Numbered from the stretch's first letter, positions 12,514-27,599 are shown. The stretch: DNA of 64,000 bases from Daphnia pulex (GCF_021134715.1 NC_060028.1:6408501-6472500); one strand, 5' to 3'. Notes: generated by a model not told the origin, from the letters alone. Numbers and translations are program-made.

Positions 12514-15500
12514 ATGGTAGTATAGTGTGGTGCCTTTTGGCCGCTTTGGCCAATCCCGACTCCACTCGTCAGCGCGCAAGCGCCCGACCGCCACCTGCTG
12601 GGCGGGGTTTCGAAAATTCTTCCATACTGTACACACTACTACATACAACACAGTACACAGCGCATATAGATCGAATATGCGTAACATGGATGTACAACGC
12701 CTCGCTCGCATCCGAATTATAATAGATCGGATACATTCGGTGATCGATATGTTTTTATTTCAAAAATTAAAAATTCAATTCAGCACTATTCCAAATTATT
12801 TCTAGTAATGATGTTATAACATCTTTTCTGAAAAAAAAAAAAAATTTGTTAACATAAATAAAACACAATTCAATTAAATTCATTAGAATTTACGAGATTG
12901 CAAGAGAACGGAACGCTGGAACGGCGCTAAGGGTTTCTATTAACTTTCTCGCGAAATTTTTGAATTTCTTTATCTCGTTCGCCGATGGGATTTGTTTGTT
13001 GCAGAAAATGTTGTGACCCCTTTCGTTATTATTGACACATATTGGCCGTGATAAGAGCAAGCGACCAGAACAGGACCAGATAACAAGGTGTTTCATTACG
13101 AATTTGCATTAGGTTACACCACTCGCCCCAACTTGCACAGTACACTACAACAGCCAACCATCAGTTTATTGTATAAGGTCAACGTGACACGGACTGTCGT
13201 GCACTTGGACACAAGTTTGGAGCTGTTCACACCATACGCGTGTGCGGATAGACGATCAAAAGGATGGATCGGATACAAACGCGCACTTGAAGGACACCGC
13301 GGAAATTCTAATCGGGAAAAATAAATCACGAAATATTGAAATTATATAAAAACTGACCAATCTTTTTAAACAAATATACACAGAGATATAATCCTGTTAT
13401 TTGATACGTGTACAGTAAGTTTGCGAAGGGTGACGCAAAACCTATTTGTCGCTCATTCAAAAATGCTTTTCCTGTTGGCTAATAGGAGAAGTCTAGCCAA
13501 ACATTAGCAAAAATGTCCAGCATCAGCTGTTGAGAGGAACATCCTGTACACTACTGTATGTAGTCAAGCGGGTATGAATGATGTTTTTTACGTAAGTATA
13601 CACAGTTTCAATTTTTTCTCGCTAAATAAATCCTGAAAAATATTTAAAATAAGACTCCGAGTTTGTCCGAATCACGTGGCTTCAAGTCATTAACAACTAA
13701 CGATGCGTTATCGGCCTCTTTATCGCGCTATAATGAGACTTTTAATTCAATTTGAGAAATTGTAATATGGATTCAAGAAGGACATGTTTAATGACGACTC
13801 CAATTCTAGGAACTTGGGAGCAACCTTGAAACGCAATCAAGTTTGAAAGTTCAAAAATTGGATAATATTTCATTTTATTTTGTTCCTATTGGAAATGTAT
13901 ACCTTTGGATAACAATTTGACTTTATCAGGTGAAGGTGACAAAAGATGCACGAAAATGGTATACTTTCCGACAAAATGCGGCATAAAACAGGTAATATAC
14001 TTTCATTATTCTTTACCGGAAATGACTCTAGTTATTGCAATAAAAGGGGAAACAATTGAAATAATTATTAACCGATGGTGATTGTGAGATTGCTTCTTTT
14101 TCTTCAATATTGTCCCATTGACTATGGGTTTGATTTTAGGTTTAGTCACGAATCATTTCGTCTTGGTTGTTTTGCTCGTAGCTCATCAGCCGTTGAAAAC
14201 AAAACGACAAGCCGGTCATAAAGTAGATTTTGACGCGTCTCCATTGTATTGACTCTGTGGGCGCGCGCTGAGCTGCTGGCCAGCGCCAGAGGTCCGTCTA
14301 AAAGAGAAGAGGGGCCCGTCCACGTGGGAAAGAGTCATGCCAACTTTGTCAATGAGAAGTTGCATCGTAAATTCGGGTTGAAAAAAGAAAAACAAAAAAA
14401 GAAACAGAAAACGAGTGATGTTCTCTCGTAGCTGAACTGCTACACGTCAAAGAAAACGGACCCGGTTGACTGCTGTAAAAGCTGCGCTGGCCCGTTCACC
14501 GGCAGCTCAGCTAGGCCGCCAAGACGAAGGATATTTAAAATGAAAGTTCTTCCTATTTTTCCACCCCTCGTCCGGCTTGCTTGTGTCACCCTCCGTTCTC
14601 TTGGATATATTCTTCGGGCCACGAATAGGCTAATAGAGAAGCTTCGACTTGTGATGTACCTTAACGAGCGTGAAGCGTTTGCCAAAACGTGCCCGTCTCT
14701 CTCTCTCCCGTCCGTCTTCCTTCTTGTATGGGATGAGTAAGAGAGAGAAGGAGACTTGAGTTCCACGGCCTTGGCCGACCAACGTAATTTGCCCAAAATT
14801 ATAACTGGGCGAAAGAGAGATGGGACCGCTTGAGTGAGCGAGAAATGGGAGTGAGCCGCAGTGTATAGCAGCAGCAGTAGCAGGACAGGAGGGCAGCAGT
14901 CAAGGGAACTGTTGGCCCGGCGCCAAAAAGGTGTTGCGGCGCAGCTATAACGTCCGGTCGAGCCAAACTGGCCAAGCTTCTTCTTCTGATCTACTAGCTG
15001 CATTCTTTGCCATGCCGACTTCCCAGTGTCACGATGGCATTGTTGCTTTTGACGAGCGCATTAGTCACCCGCAGCACTGATGCCATGGATGTGTACGCCA
15101 TATACACACACCCGCCGTGATGATATGCTGGCGTCTTGGCCATCATTCGTCACCAAAAATGGAAATTTGATTAATTCAACCCAATTCAAAATTCAAATAT
15201 TTTTATGCAATTGTTAAAATTTGCGACAGGTTCATCTGATTAGTCCTGGAAAAAGATTAGGAGCTGAATTCTAGTGGGCTGGATGCTCCCCTGTTGAAAT
15301 CTGGTGGGTGAATCGATGGCCACCTGCAGGATAAGGGATCGAGGTGTGCGCGTAGAGATGACAGCCGAGTCGAGGGAGGAAGAAAAAAAAGGATCAACGC
15401 AAAACTTTTTGTGTGTGTTTCTTTAGATGAGGGGGTTGGAGAGAGAAGTTATTTTTCCTCCATGCGACGGTCCACATGTGTATGGGCTATATATACAGAC

Positions 15501-18500
15501 AGTAATGGAGGAAGGGAGGTGGACCACTGGGGAGTCATGAGGCCAAAATAATCAACCTAACCTAAAACCCATGGGCCGAAATCGTCAATGGACGATCTGG
15601 ACATTGGAAAGTCTAGGACGGAAGGACGGACGGCTATATGGGGTAGGTGGGTGGGTGGTAGAGGGGCAGGGCTATTATATATTGTACAAGTCGGTAGTGT
15701 GATGCCAATTCCCACTTGGAGTCCAACTACTCTAAAGCGAGAGTCGCAGTGGCTGCTGCTGGTCGGGACAAGAGAAGACGGAAGACATGACGAAGAAGAC
15801 ACAAGCAAGTCCGGAACCAGCGCTCGCCTATGGCACTACACAACACACACACACATCAGCTGAGAGGAGAAAAAACTCTATTTATGAAACTCTGACTGAC
15901 GTCAATGGTTTGCACCGGCCGTGTACGCGTAGCACGAGGGATATGGCTAGAGCTCTTCTCTCTCCTTTCGAATGTTGTTGCATTGTTGGTCTCTATCTCT
16001 TCTCTTTCTCTCTCTCTTGGCTGTCGTTTGGCAACGATAACCAGCCCCTGTGCCCACCTTTTTCAAAAGTGAAACAAATAGAACGCAAAATAAATATATG
16101 TCCCTTAGAGCCTAGTCAAATGGAGGACCAGAAAGGGAGAGAGAGAGGAAACCGAAACCCCCGCTCGTCCCGGAATTCTTTCACTCCCGCTGTCCGTTAT
16201 TTAAGGAGACGAACAACAGGCAGCGCCCAGTCCAACCAAAATAAAAACTAGGATAATAATCAATAAATAATAGCGAGGTGAGGGGGAAAATATAACGAAA
16301 CCAAAAACGAGACAATGTGACTCAAACTGCGGAGAACATCCGACGCGCCAAAACGGCAATTTTTTAAAAAAGTCGGTCGGGTCGAATTTATCCAATTCCA
16401 GTTTGATTCACGACGCGTCTCCAACAACCTCAAAAAAAGAAATCAGGAGCAGGAACAATACTCGTTTCAAAATGAATCAATGTCTCTCCTATATTACTTA
16501 ATACACTGGCGCCCGTCAAATATGAGATTGCGCAAGAAAGAGCCCTCTAGATGATATATTGTACAGTAGTATATTACTTTTGCCTCTTTTGTTTCATTTG
16601 ATTTCAATGCCGTGCGGTTCAATATACTATGGGCGATATGAAAGGATGAGGGGTGTATTGGGTATATACATACTACGGCCAGCAGCTGATACGTATATAC
16701 AAGTGTACAAGTGTGTGGATCGTCATCGGCCGCCGGTTGAATTTTTTCAATACGATGGGCCCGATAAGGAAAGAAATGACTGAATGAAGTTGATGGATGC
16801 TCCTGCGGGAGGAAAAGCAGGGTGCGATACCGTGTAGATATCTCCACACCCGAAACGCGCTTGTGTGTGTGTATATAGACACAATCCGTGGTTGGAATCG
16901 CGTCCCCCCTCCACTTCATTGAACAACTGTCGAGGAGCTTGTAGGGCCGGGATGTAGAGAGTTCTTTTATTATTTATTATTTTTTTTATTGGTGGTGGTG
17001 ATATGACGGACGGGTGGGTCTTTCCCGGTGTCGACATTGTTGTTTGTTTGCTATAAGAAAAGAAACGGAGAGCGGGTGGGGTGGCGGATGGCAAAACACA
17101 ATGAGGAGTTTGAAGAGAGACTTGACGGGCTGTCGAATATAGACATTAGACACACGGTGTGTGGTGTGGTGTGTGGTGTCTACCATCAGCAGTGAATTGA
17201 ATGAAGAGAATCCAAGAGGCAGAAACCCAAGGAACTGATGATGAGTCGAGAGCTCAAACAACAAGCGACTCTGACTCAATGGGTGTGAGCTATGGCGCGG
17301 CCCATTGTGATGGGCGAGAGGATATCGAGAGGTGGCAATAAGCTAATGAAGAAGCAATCTAAAGGCCGGCGCTATGCTCGTCTACATATGACATGTATGA
17401 TAGAGAGTCTTTTTTGTCAAAGAGCCGCGTGAATTTCAGTTCCAACAGCATCGGACGACACTTTTTCGCTTCTTTTTTTTTCCGGCTTTATTGTTCATTT
17501 CTTTCTAGACTTTTCATCCCACTTCTTTTTTATCATTTTGCTTCCATCTTTGTTCTTATACCCTCTTTATACCCCTTTTTCGTTTGATTTATATTACTAG
17601 AGTGCCATATCCGGTATTATATCAATTCTTCAAGTTTGACTGTGAAATATTATTTGGTTCATTTCCTCGGCGGCCAAAGGCGCTGGCTGCTGCCCGGCAG
17701 TTGTGCATTTGTTGTTGTAATTGGGTTGTTGCTTCCTAAACTTGTTTTCATTGGATTTCCCCAAGCGCGCGTGAATTCGAAACTCTATCCGGCCCCGGCT
17801 ATTTGTTCTCCTTTTTTTATTTTTATTTAGGAACGGGCAGGCGGCGGGTCAATCGGGGTCAGACTAACAACACAGGGAGGGTGTGAATGCCAGTTGCCCG
17901 TCAGAGGACATACTATACGCAGAATATATAGGCCCATATCCAAAGGAGCGAAGAAGAAGAAGAAGGGAGGAAAAAGAGAATAGAGAGGAAGCGAAAAGAA
18001 CCGACCGAGCGCCCAGTGTAACACGCGGACACAAAAAAAGAAGTCGAGAAAGTAAAACGGGAAGATTGAATAGATCGCCTCTTCTATGGGGAGGGGGTTT
18101 ATATAGATCCATAGTCGTTGATGTGATAGACCCGGTGTGTTTCCTTCTATCAGTCCCCACACACCCCACACCCCTCTTTCATTTTCTTTCGTGTGTGTCT
18201 CTCTTATTTCTCCTCTTCTTTTTTATCCGTCACACACTCGACACTCGTCGTCCATTTTTTTTCTATTTCGTCGATTCCATTTGTTCCATACAACATCAGC
18301 CCAGTACTATATAGCTCCGGTCTCTCATCTCATCATCACATCTGATTCCGCCATAAGGATATAGAAGGAGGGGGGAGGAGGACCGCGGCGGAGGAAAACC
18401 CAAAAAGAATTTTTATATTCCGTCCTGGTCTCTCCGACATCACAAACCATATAGCCGCTATATATATACTGTACTATACTATACGTAGAGACTCGAAAAA

Positions 18501-21500
18501 CTTTCGGAAACAACTGGCTCTAGCTCTCTCTGTGTCTATCGAGAGACTCTTTCCTATTCGATTCGATTCTTTCTCCTTTTTATGACAGAGTTCAACTTCA
18601 TCATCGCCGAGGATATCACATTGACCACACCGCGCGCGCCAGCCAACATCGACGACGACGAGACGCTCTTGACTCTCCCGTCGCGCATCAAATAGATATC
18701 CACCCCGGCCCCATTATCTGCTGGCCAAGTGTGTAGGCGCTGTGCTGTGCCGGCGGCTGCCCGGTGACGCCCACCTTGCCGAGTTGTATTATAGACCCTA
18801 GTTTACTATAAAGGGGAAAAAATAACGATCCTCTTACCCATATTTTGGTTCAGAAATATGTGATTGTAATCGACACAATCTCATTGTTGTTGATCAAATT
18901 GTAGTTTGACACAATGTCGTAATGCCCGCGGATTCCTGTTTCATTTGATCTAGACCTCAAATCTAAATGGCGCGAATAACACAAAACAATCAACACACAC
19001 ATCGGAATCTGATTGGTTGCTGTAACCTTGGGCTTTCATCGATCGGGATTCGGCATCTGAGGATCGGTGCACGGGATCCCGAAAGAAAAATAGAGTTGGG
19101 CCACGGTGGTGGTTAAGTCAAAAGAAATAAAAGGAATAAATAAAAGAAATGAAGGGAAAGCCTATCCTTCATTCAAGCAGCGTCTTGTGTTGTGTGTGTG
19201 GATGCTCCGCACAACGGCGAACGTCGGTGCGTGCGTGCAAGCCGGTGAAAGAATAAGGGAGCACTAGGGTGAGGAGTCCATCAGGGGCTATTAAGGTACC
19301 GAGAAACCTGCCCAGGTCCTATAGACGTACTACATATAGGAGAAGAAGAATAGCGTAACGGGGGGTGCGTCCGATTAGCCCTCGCTCCATTGGCCTCCAA
19401 CATCGATGCTTTAATCGCCGGCCGCTTTTAAAAGACTCGACGTCGGTACATGTATAGCCATGTAGCCCCCCTCTCTAAACGACTAGACGTATTGTATAGG
19501 CCCCAGATTCTCAAGAGATATTGTGACTGGCCATGGGCTTATGACGTTCGTCCATTGTGCATCGCCATACTATTTGATATCGATGGAAATTCGTAGATAA
19601 TAATGATGGATATTTTACAATATTTCTCCGATTGAATAAAGATCAAAACCAGACAGTCGCGTCTACTGGTAATGGGTAGAACTTGTGGTTTAGATTTCAA
19701 GGAGGAGTTCACCGACCGTTGACGACCGATTTCCATTTGGTACTTCAGCCAAGCCATAAAGCGGCAATCACAATCACATCGTTGAAATTCGTCTAAATAA
19801 CGACTGGAAGGAGAAGACGAGTGTGTAACACCGCAAAGGGTGAGCTAATTGTTGGATTCGTTTCGACAGAAACACACACACGCCGATGGTCATAACTCGG
19901 CAGCCACTTGGCGACGACTCCTGGTGTCCCCTCCCCGCCAGCAGACGCTCGCGCGGTGATTCACGCTGAGCTGTGTCGATTAATATCTCTGCCGCACCAA
20001 TCGTCTGTTGCAAATTATACTCTATATGTTTGTCGCTCGGCTTTTGTGGTCAAAAGCAGAAGGAGATGAGTCCCCCCCCCCCTCCTTCAAATTGAATTTC
20101 TTTGAAGCTTTGATCCTTTTAAATCGAGCGCAATCCACCGACGAGAAAACGAAGTAAAATCGTGTAAAGAGAACTGGCAAAGGCGTTGGCTGCAGATTAG
20201 GTTGATTGAATTCGTTTGACAAGTTTCCGGCGTTCCGCCGCCGAGCGTAGGAGGGTACACACATAATGCAATCAAGATGGCGAGAGGTATGTCGAAGAAA
20301 AGGTCAATCGATGCGCCGAGACTTCAAGCGCTGCCACAACGAAAACAGGGGGGGGGGGGGATAATAAAAAAGAGAGGCGACAAACCGGTGTATAGAGCCC
20401 AACGAGTACGAAAAGAAGATGGCAAATAATATAAGAAGGACTCTGTAAAACGAGTTGAGTCAATTGGTTGGCTGGTTATATATGGTTGAATGTGTTGCGG
20501 CGCTCGTCGGCGACGCTGCTGGGCGCCCAACGGTTAGGACTTCCGATAGTCTCCATATAAGAATAGGGAGTAACCGGCTGGGCTGGAAAGATTTTTTTTT
20601 AGACGAACAGGAAGGAATATAGGACCATGGAGAGGGGGCTGCTGGAAGGAGCGTGAAAGAGAAGAAGCAAATACAGCGGGACAATGACACACACACACCA
20701 TCATGTTACGCGATGTTACGTGTCAGACATATTGTCGAGGCGCCTTCTTTTTCGTCTGTAAACTTCCAACACTAATGGACACCATTCAGAAAAAATATTA
20801 TACGGGAGAAAAATGAGTCGTCCCCGTATATCTCCCAACAAATTGCAGACATACAACTGATGACCGTTATAGTCCTCGATTTAAGCCATTCAATTGCGAA
20901 TCATTTTTTAAAAATGCAAATTTTAAAATTGTTAAAAGTAATACCAACGTTTTGTACTTTACCGATAGATGTAGAACTGGAAACATACTTGCTGTGGGTC
21001 GTCGCAAAAGCTCAGTTTTGATTCAGACGCAATCATATTATTATATTTGAGATACGGTATAATAACAAAAATGACGGAATCAATCCAACGACAAGTGTAT
21101 ATGTGCTGAATAATGGATATACATCCGGCTGATCGACATCCCTACATGCTACCCGTCATCGTTATCTTCCACACATGTCCCGGTGACAAGTATATACCAA
21201 GTGTGACGTGCTGCTTTCATTTAAAATCGTTACACAAATTGCTGTCGGTGGATTTTTATCCTTCCACTTTGCTGATCGATGAGTTGCTACAGACTCTATC
21301 GCCCTGCTATGCTGTTATTCCTATACGCCAGTACGACTCGTTTTAAAGGGGGGGGGGGATGTGATGTCACTGGCAGATGATGGAGAGATGATTGGTGTCG
21401 TGAGAACGTGTACTAAAAGGGGGGGGGGGTTGGTGGGAGAAAGAAGAGGACGTCCGATATTTACCAAAAGTCAGGCCGATCGTTGAACTCGAATCAAAAC

Positions 21501-23680
21501 TAATTTTTGATTCGAATTTCAACAGACACGAACGACGGAGACAATCTCCGAAGAAATAGACTAAATTAGTTGAAATTCTAAGGTATAATCAATCAATAAA
21601 CGCAGAATTAAAATTAAGCGTTATTGCTGTTGTGTTAATAAAAATTGACAAAAAAAAAATGAAATTGATTTACACAGCTAAATAAGGCAAATAAGTTGTA
21701 CCGGTGCTTATGATAACCCGTTAGTAATAGAATAGAGCGGGCTGATGCCGTATGTCACCGACGATGACATCATACCGTCGCTAAGATTGTTATTCGTGTA
21801 TGTACAGTACACATGCGACTATGTGTTGCGAGAAAGAAAGGGTCGAGGAAAGGATAATCTGCATACTCGCTGCCGGGTCAAAAGTTCGATCATTGCCATC
21901 TCTGATTTCGGCCAGCGGGGTGAATCGAAAGGCCACATGCCAAATATCCGGTCCGCGATATCCCACCCTTTTTTTCACGTTATGTTATTTTCTTTTTCGT
22001 CGCTTGGGCTTCTCGTACTTTCGAAATGACAGCAGTTGGCTGCTGTTGGATATGGGATTTAGTATCCACTCCATAGATTCATGGAACGAGGTTGTATTTT
22101 TGTTTTTTATTTTTTCGAATTCGCTCGTCGGTTCAAAGTTCCACATTTTCACCCTCGACACATCGCCAAGATGTGGGAAGGAAGAGAAAGGATTGATGAA
22201 CTCCTCCCCAGCAGCTCGATCTCTATTGATTTCATCGTCAGTGACCACCAGCCCGCACCAGCCCGGGTGGTGGGGCGACCGCGCCGCGTGAGGCGGATGT
22301 TGATATGCGCTGCTCGCCTTTTTTATCTGGAACAAGTCAACGAATATTGATGAACTTCACTTCCTCTCCGGTGAACTGATAAACTCGTCATTCTTTTTTT
22401 TATTCTCCTCCATGAAAATGTTTTCCTTTTTTTTTTTCTTGACTAGAAAATGTCGGACGGCAACACACAGACACGACACAGTGTGTAGTGAAATAACAGC
22501 AACTCTATCTGCGAAGAAAAGAGAAAACTGGAACATTTGTCGAGCGATAATTTCAATGAAATCCGGGCCGTCCGGTCGCTGTTTGGCCTTATGCTGTGTT
22601 CGGTTCTATAGAGCGGTGACGTCACCAAGTGCACGCACCATTTTACCTGCGCTTTGGTGATCGATTTTCTATTAAGGCCTACGTATTCGGGTAGAAACAC
22701 GTCAATTTGTTATTTCAACTCGATGTTCTAAAGGCCCCTGTGGACCCCTGTCACTTGTCAGCATTATTACAGTGTGTTGAATGTAGTAGCTATATTGCTA
22801 ATTTTATTAGATGCTGAATAGCCTAGTAGGGTAGTGATTCAGAGGCGGGAGATTTAATCATTCTTCTGCTTTTTGTAAATTGGACAAAATCGTTAGATCG
22901 TTAGATTAACTAAACAGTATTTTAAACTGATTTTAAATAGCTATATATTTTGTCCTTTAGTCCAAACCCAATTTGTTTAATTTGCCAAAAATACGGTTTG
23001 ACAACCAAGAAAATCTCCTTTGCCAATTCCCAGCAATGAAACGAGTCGAATGGAATTATGGTTGATGATGGTAATCTCTCCATTTTCAAGTCTCGATACC
23101 ATTGTTTCTGTTTCTGAAACCCTTCGACGAGAATCCACAGGATTGCGAAGCTATTTTACTACGTAAAGGAGTGCAATACTTGTACTACTAAAGACCTCAT
23201 TTCGGCATTTCCCCTCTTACGTTTTCCATTTTCGCAACATCTCAAATCTCGAAAGTCGAAACAGTTAAATATCTGTGTAAAAATTGGCATATATTTTTCG
23301 GGAGATTTATTTAAATTTACTTCGGCTGTTTTTTTTTTTTTAATTATTATGTCTTTTATGATTTTTGGTTAAATATTTTACATTTGACGGATCAGCGCCA
23401 TCTTTTGCATTATAGTCGGAATAAACTGGAAGTGTGGAGGCTGTAGCGGCTCAAGCCTCAAGGTCTCCCCAGAAAAACTCTGACGTGACCACCGAACCTC
23501 GGTGTTGTGTATTGTGTATACTTATATGCCACTATTCTATTCATCATCCAATCTTGTTTGTGCGTAGAAAAGCCTTTCAATTTTTCCAGGCGCTTAAGGC
23601 TTGTAGATTCGCCATCATATTTTGACACGTAAGCTATCAGTTCGTAGTTCCATCTTGGCGAGGAAACCTTACACAACAAA

Positions 23681-26600
23681 ATGGAAAAGGTCCTTGTGTT
23701 GGCCATGGTGTTCTGTGCTTGTAATGGATTAATCAGAAAACTACCAGTTGGTGAACCCACCACAAATGGTGGCTCAAACATTAAATTGAGAATGCCAGGG
23801 ATAATCCCTCAGAAGGTAATACTTTTTCACAACGTAAATATACATTTTACTGAAAAATGAATTCTTTGATTTAGAATGATGACTATCTTTGCACTGCATT
23901 TGATGCCAGAGATGAGCAATTATACATCACTCAATACAAAATTGAGGGAAGTGCGGAAAGGGCTCACCACATGCTTCTCTATGGTTGTTCAGATGTTCCA
24001 TCAACGGAAATGTCATGGTAAACAATTGAATTAGTAAGAAAAATTAAGACATAATCACCTCAATTAATTTTAAAGGGATTGTGGACACCATGGTGTGTGT
24101 TCAGGATCATCAAGTATTATGTTTGCTTGGGCTAAAAATGCCCCTCCTACAAGCTTGCCTCCTTCAGTTGGCTTTCGTTTTGGAGGCACTCAAACTTCAG
24201 TGAAATATTTGGTCCTTCAAATCCATTATGCACACACTTTACCTCCTGGTGAAAAAGACTACAGTGGAATGGATATTGATGTGACTAGTGAAGAGTAATG
24301 ATTTACAAAAAAATTATGTTATTTACTGAAATTAAATCTTCCTTTGACTAGACAAAAATATATTGCTGGAATATTTTTACTGATTGGAGGAGCAGTTATT
24401 CCACCATTCATGCCAAGTAAGATTTTTCTACTCTTGTTGATTGAATTTGACTGCATGAATCCTTTTGAACCATTTATTTAACAGAGGTTCATGCTGATGC
24501 CTGTTGTACTGTTAATGTACCTGCTCCCCTTCACTTATTCGCATATCGCACACATGCGCACGCATTGGGACGTGTCATTACGGGATACAAGCTTGGACAA
24601 ATGGTATCTTTCTTCTTTAAACTAATCTCGCCTTTGGTTTGCATGAATAGGATTGTCATTTAGTGTTCTTATTAGCGTAAACTTTCAATTGACATACACA
24701 TTTGACAAACCTAGAACAGGCAAATAGAAGAAATTGCACGAGGAAATCCGCAATGGCCACAGGCGTTCTACGGCATGCCTCACGTATTTGATTTAGAATC
24801 GGGTGATATTATTGCTGCAAGGTGCACATATGACTCCACTAGCAAGAACGAAACAACGTATATGGGTGAGTTTTCCCCTTCTTTGTAATCAATCATTAAA
24901 TATTGAAGTATATCGTTATAAATTTAAAAAAAAATTTTTGATTGTAACCTATAGGATCAACTGCCGGCGATGAGATGTGCAATTTGTATCTGATGTATTA
25001 CACGGATGCAAAAATTGGAACTTCCTACCAGATTTGTACTGACCAGTGTTCTCGGGTGCCTACCTTATTTCCCCTAGACTCTGATGAACCGCTACCCCCT
25101 AATCCGTTGCTGGAAGAGCATGCTCTTCATGGTAGCCATGGTCAAGAAAATGGTACCGTAGTAATTTCCAATAAAATGTCAATTAATCTCGTAAGTTTCT
25201 TTTAGAAAAATGAACTGCTGGTGTCACTTTAAAGCTTTCATCTTTTTGCAATAGGAGCAATTGGAATACAACAACGTCTTTGGTACGACAGACGATCCCC
25301 ATAAGACGATTCCAGAGCCTGAAAAAAAAGACCAGATGGAGTACTTAGCTAATCATGGAGGTCATCGAAAACCTGGTTCACTGCTTCCTGCCCAAGACGA
25401 TCAATTCAGTAACCATGTCGAAGAAATTACTCAAACGCACTTTGAAACGAAAACCACATTAAGACCGGTGAGTTTACCTATTCGACCATTTTAAATATTA
25501 AGTTTTCTACAGTAAAACTATTGGAAATTCAGGAAATTACACAAATCAAAACGTACTCCGATAAATACGTTGCTGACTCAAAATGGTTGTCGACCATTCA
25601 AAGTCAACCTTCGGCGGTTGCTATCGATTCTATGGGGAATATAGTCGTCTTTCACAGAGCTGACAGGTATGCAGTTTTAGAAGAACACAAGTGTTCTTAA
25701 GATAAGATCGGATCATAACATATATTGGTTAAACTTAACCAATACATGATCCTAGTTGGTGGAACTAAAGAAACTGATTTTACCTTTATGATATTTCTTA
25801 TTTATTGATTTATAGAGCTTGGGGATTTAATACTTTTGGTTTCGATAACCGTTTGGCCGATCCTAGTATTGGTCCAATTGAAGAAGCGACCATAATCTTA
25901 TTCGATCATATTGACAGTCAAGTAATCAACAAAGGCGGTCAAAAAATGTGAGTTTTAATATGAAGAAAATAAAAGTGACATTCATTATTCGCGAGATCCG
26001 AATTATTTAGGTTTTATCTTCCGCATGGATTAACAATTGATGATGATGATTGCTTGTGGGTAACGGACGTTGGGGCTCACCAAGTTTTCAAGCTAACCCC
26101 ATTGCGGAAGAACACCAATGGTTTACAGGTAACATTGAAATTATTCTTACGATTGACGAGAGAAAAATCATCTCCATATTCTTAGATTTTACTGGAACTT
26201 GGCAAAAAATTAGAACCTGGATCTGGAGATGGAGAGTTTTGCAAACCAACCTCCGTTGCTGTTTTGCCTAGCGGCGAATTTTTTGTTGCTGATGGCTACT
26301 GTAATTCTAGAGTTATTAAATATACCAAAGCAGGAATCAAGATATCTGAGTGGAAAGCTGGTAAGTGTTTTGCGAAAAAATTCCATGATATATTGTTTGT
26401 TTCCATTATACTAATATTAATTGCTTTTATTACTAGGAACTACAAGTCCTATGAGTGTTCCTCATTCGCTAACATTGGTACCGGAAAGAGAAATGGTTTG
26501 CGTTGCTGATCGAGAGAACGGTCGGATCCAATGTTTTTCGATTAACGATGGACGCTTACAAATGATTCTGAAATTTCCTGAATTCCGAACTAGTCTCTAT

Positions 26601-27599
26601 GCAGTAGCCTACACAGGTTAAAAGATCCCGTAATATTTTTGGGCTTGTTGAAATCATCCTATAATTTTTTTAAATATTAGGCGGGAATATGTATGCCGTC
26701 AATGGACCCTCCTCTTCAAATGGAAAAGCTGTCCCTGCTGAAGGGTTTATAATTGATATGAAAGGATCCGGAGAAATCGTTTCTGTTTTTGGAAGCAAAG
26801 CAAGTACCCATTTGGGCACACCTCACGCGCTTGCCCTTGGTCCTAATGGTTCATCTATCTACATTGCTGATATATCCCCTTATAGAGTTCTCAAGCTTAT
26901 ACCAGAAGGTTAGGAAAACATTTACTATTAGGGTGAATTGTTTAACACATTTTTCTTATGTTCGCTTTGGATCTATTATATAGAAGCTGTTGGTATGGCA
27001 TCAAATCTCATTAAGACGAAAGAATCGATTCAAAATCCTGCATCAAAATCGTCTTCTATCGAGCATTTAATAGATTTAGACGTTTCTTCGTTTTCTACGT
27101 CCATGATTATACTGTCAATCCTAGCGGTTCCTTTACTCGTAATCATCATCGTCGTTTCCATCATAAGGTTGAGACAGCGAGGTAAATGAAGTTTGGCTAT
27201 GGGTATTTTTTTTCTCCCGATTTTTCACAACTCTGGAAAATTTTTAAAAATAATTTGAGCTTTGCTAAACTTCAAGAAACAAGTTTTTTATTTATGCGCT
27301 TTAAAATTCACAAAATTTGTTTGTGTTTTAGTAGTTGTTGAAGGTTAATTGTTTGGTTCAATAAGTTACGGTTGTTAATACTGTTAAAATGTGTAAAATT
27401 TATCAAATGTCTTTTCATTTAAGGTTGTTGTTCAGACAGCAAGAGAACTGCTAAACTGGATTTGGGCAGCTTACTTGGACACCGCGACCCGATTCGCGGA
27501 GGCTTTGAGAAACTTGCAATGGAAGACAGCGACGGAGAAGGAGAATTGGATTCAGATTCTGACGCTGATGTGGTTGAGTTCACCAAGGCAAGCGCTTAG
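23681..27599 (+). CDS. PAM: Bifunctional peptidylglycine alpha-amidating monooxygenase (PHM-PAL), 16 exons
   Basis: Exons: 23681-23815, 23875-24017, 24076-24294, 24352-24416, 24485-24603, 24715-24865, 24955-25190, 25255-25467, 25533-25666, 25816-25947, 26011-26128, 26186-26360, 26437-26616, 26681-26908, 26984-27181, 27424-27599. All phases agree and give 873 residues. A hydrophobic signal peptide opens the protein. The PHM domain (about 45-355) keeps every copper ligand: H76/H77 (AHHM), H143 (LQIHYA), H211/H213 (RTHAHALGRV) and M285 (GDEMCNLY). The PAL domain (about 430-750) keeps LPHGLTID, DGYCNSRVI, VPHSLTL and TPHALAL, the expected zinc and catalytic His, Tyr and Arg positions. A linker of about 75 residues joins them. 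One transmembrane helix (about 790-810) precedes an acidic cytosolic tail. The enzyme hydroxylates and then cleaves C-terminal glycine to make amidated peptides in the secretory pathway. Confidence 0.96.

Larger units (their letters stand above)
11319..23680. other. 12.4-kb gene-free interval between divergent Maf and PAM genes
   Basis: I find no exon chain with conserved domains on either strand. The interval holds the presumed promoters and 5' untranslated exons of both flanking genes, together with GT microsatellites, GA tracts, and two runs of ten G near 21350 and 21425. Frames across the GT runs (for example 12136-12711 minus) are repeat artefacts. Confidence 0.5.

Noticed and set aside
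12136..12711. 191-residue minus-strand open frame
   Set aside because: It runs across (GT)n tracts and low-complexity sequence, with no domain and no splice sites; a repeat artefact.
22617..22624. Perfect CRE palindrome TGACGTCA
   Set aside because: One such 8-mer is expected by chance in a window of this size, and nothing nearby supports a promoter.
24720..24865. PAM exon 6 starting after AACAG at 24719
   Set aside because: It breaks the frame. The acceptor CTAG at 24711-24714 keeps phase 0 and reads into the conserved segment.
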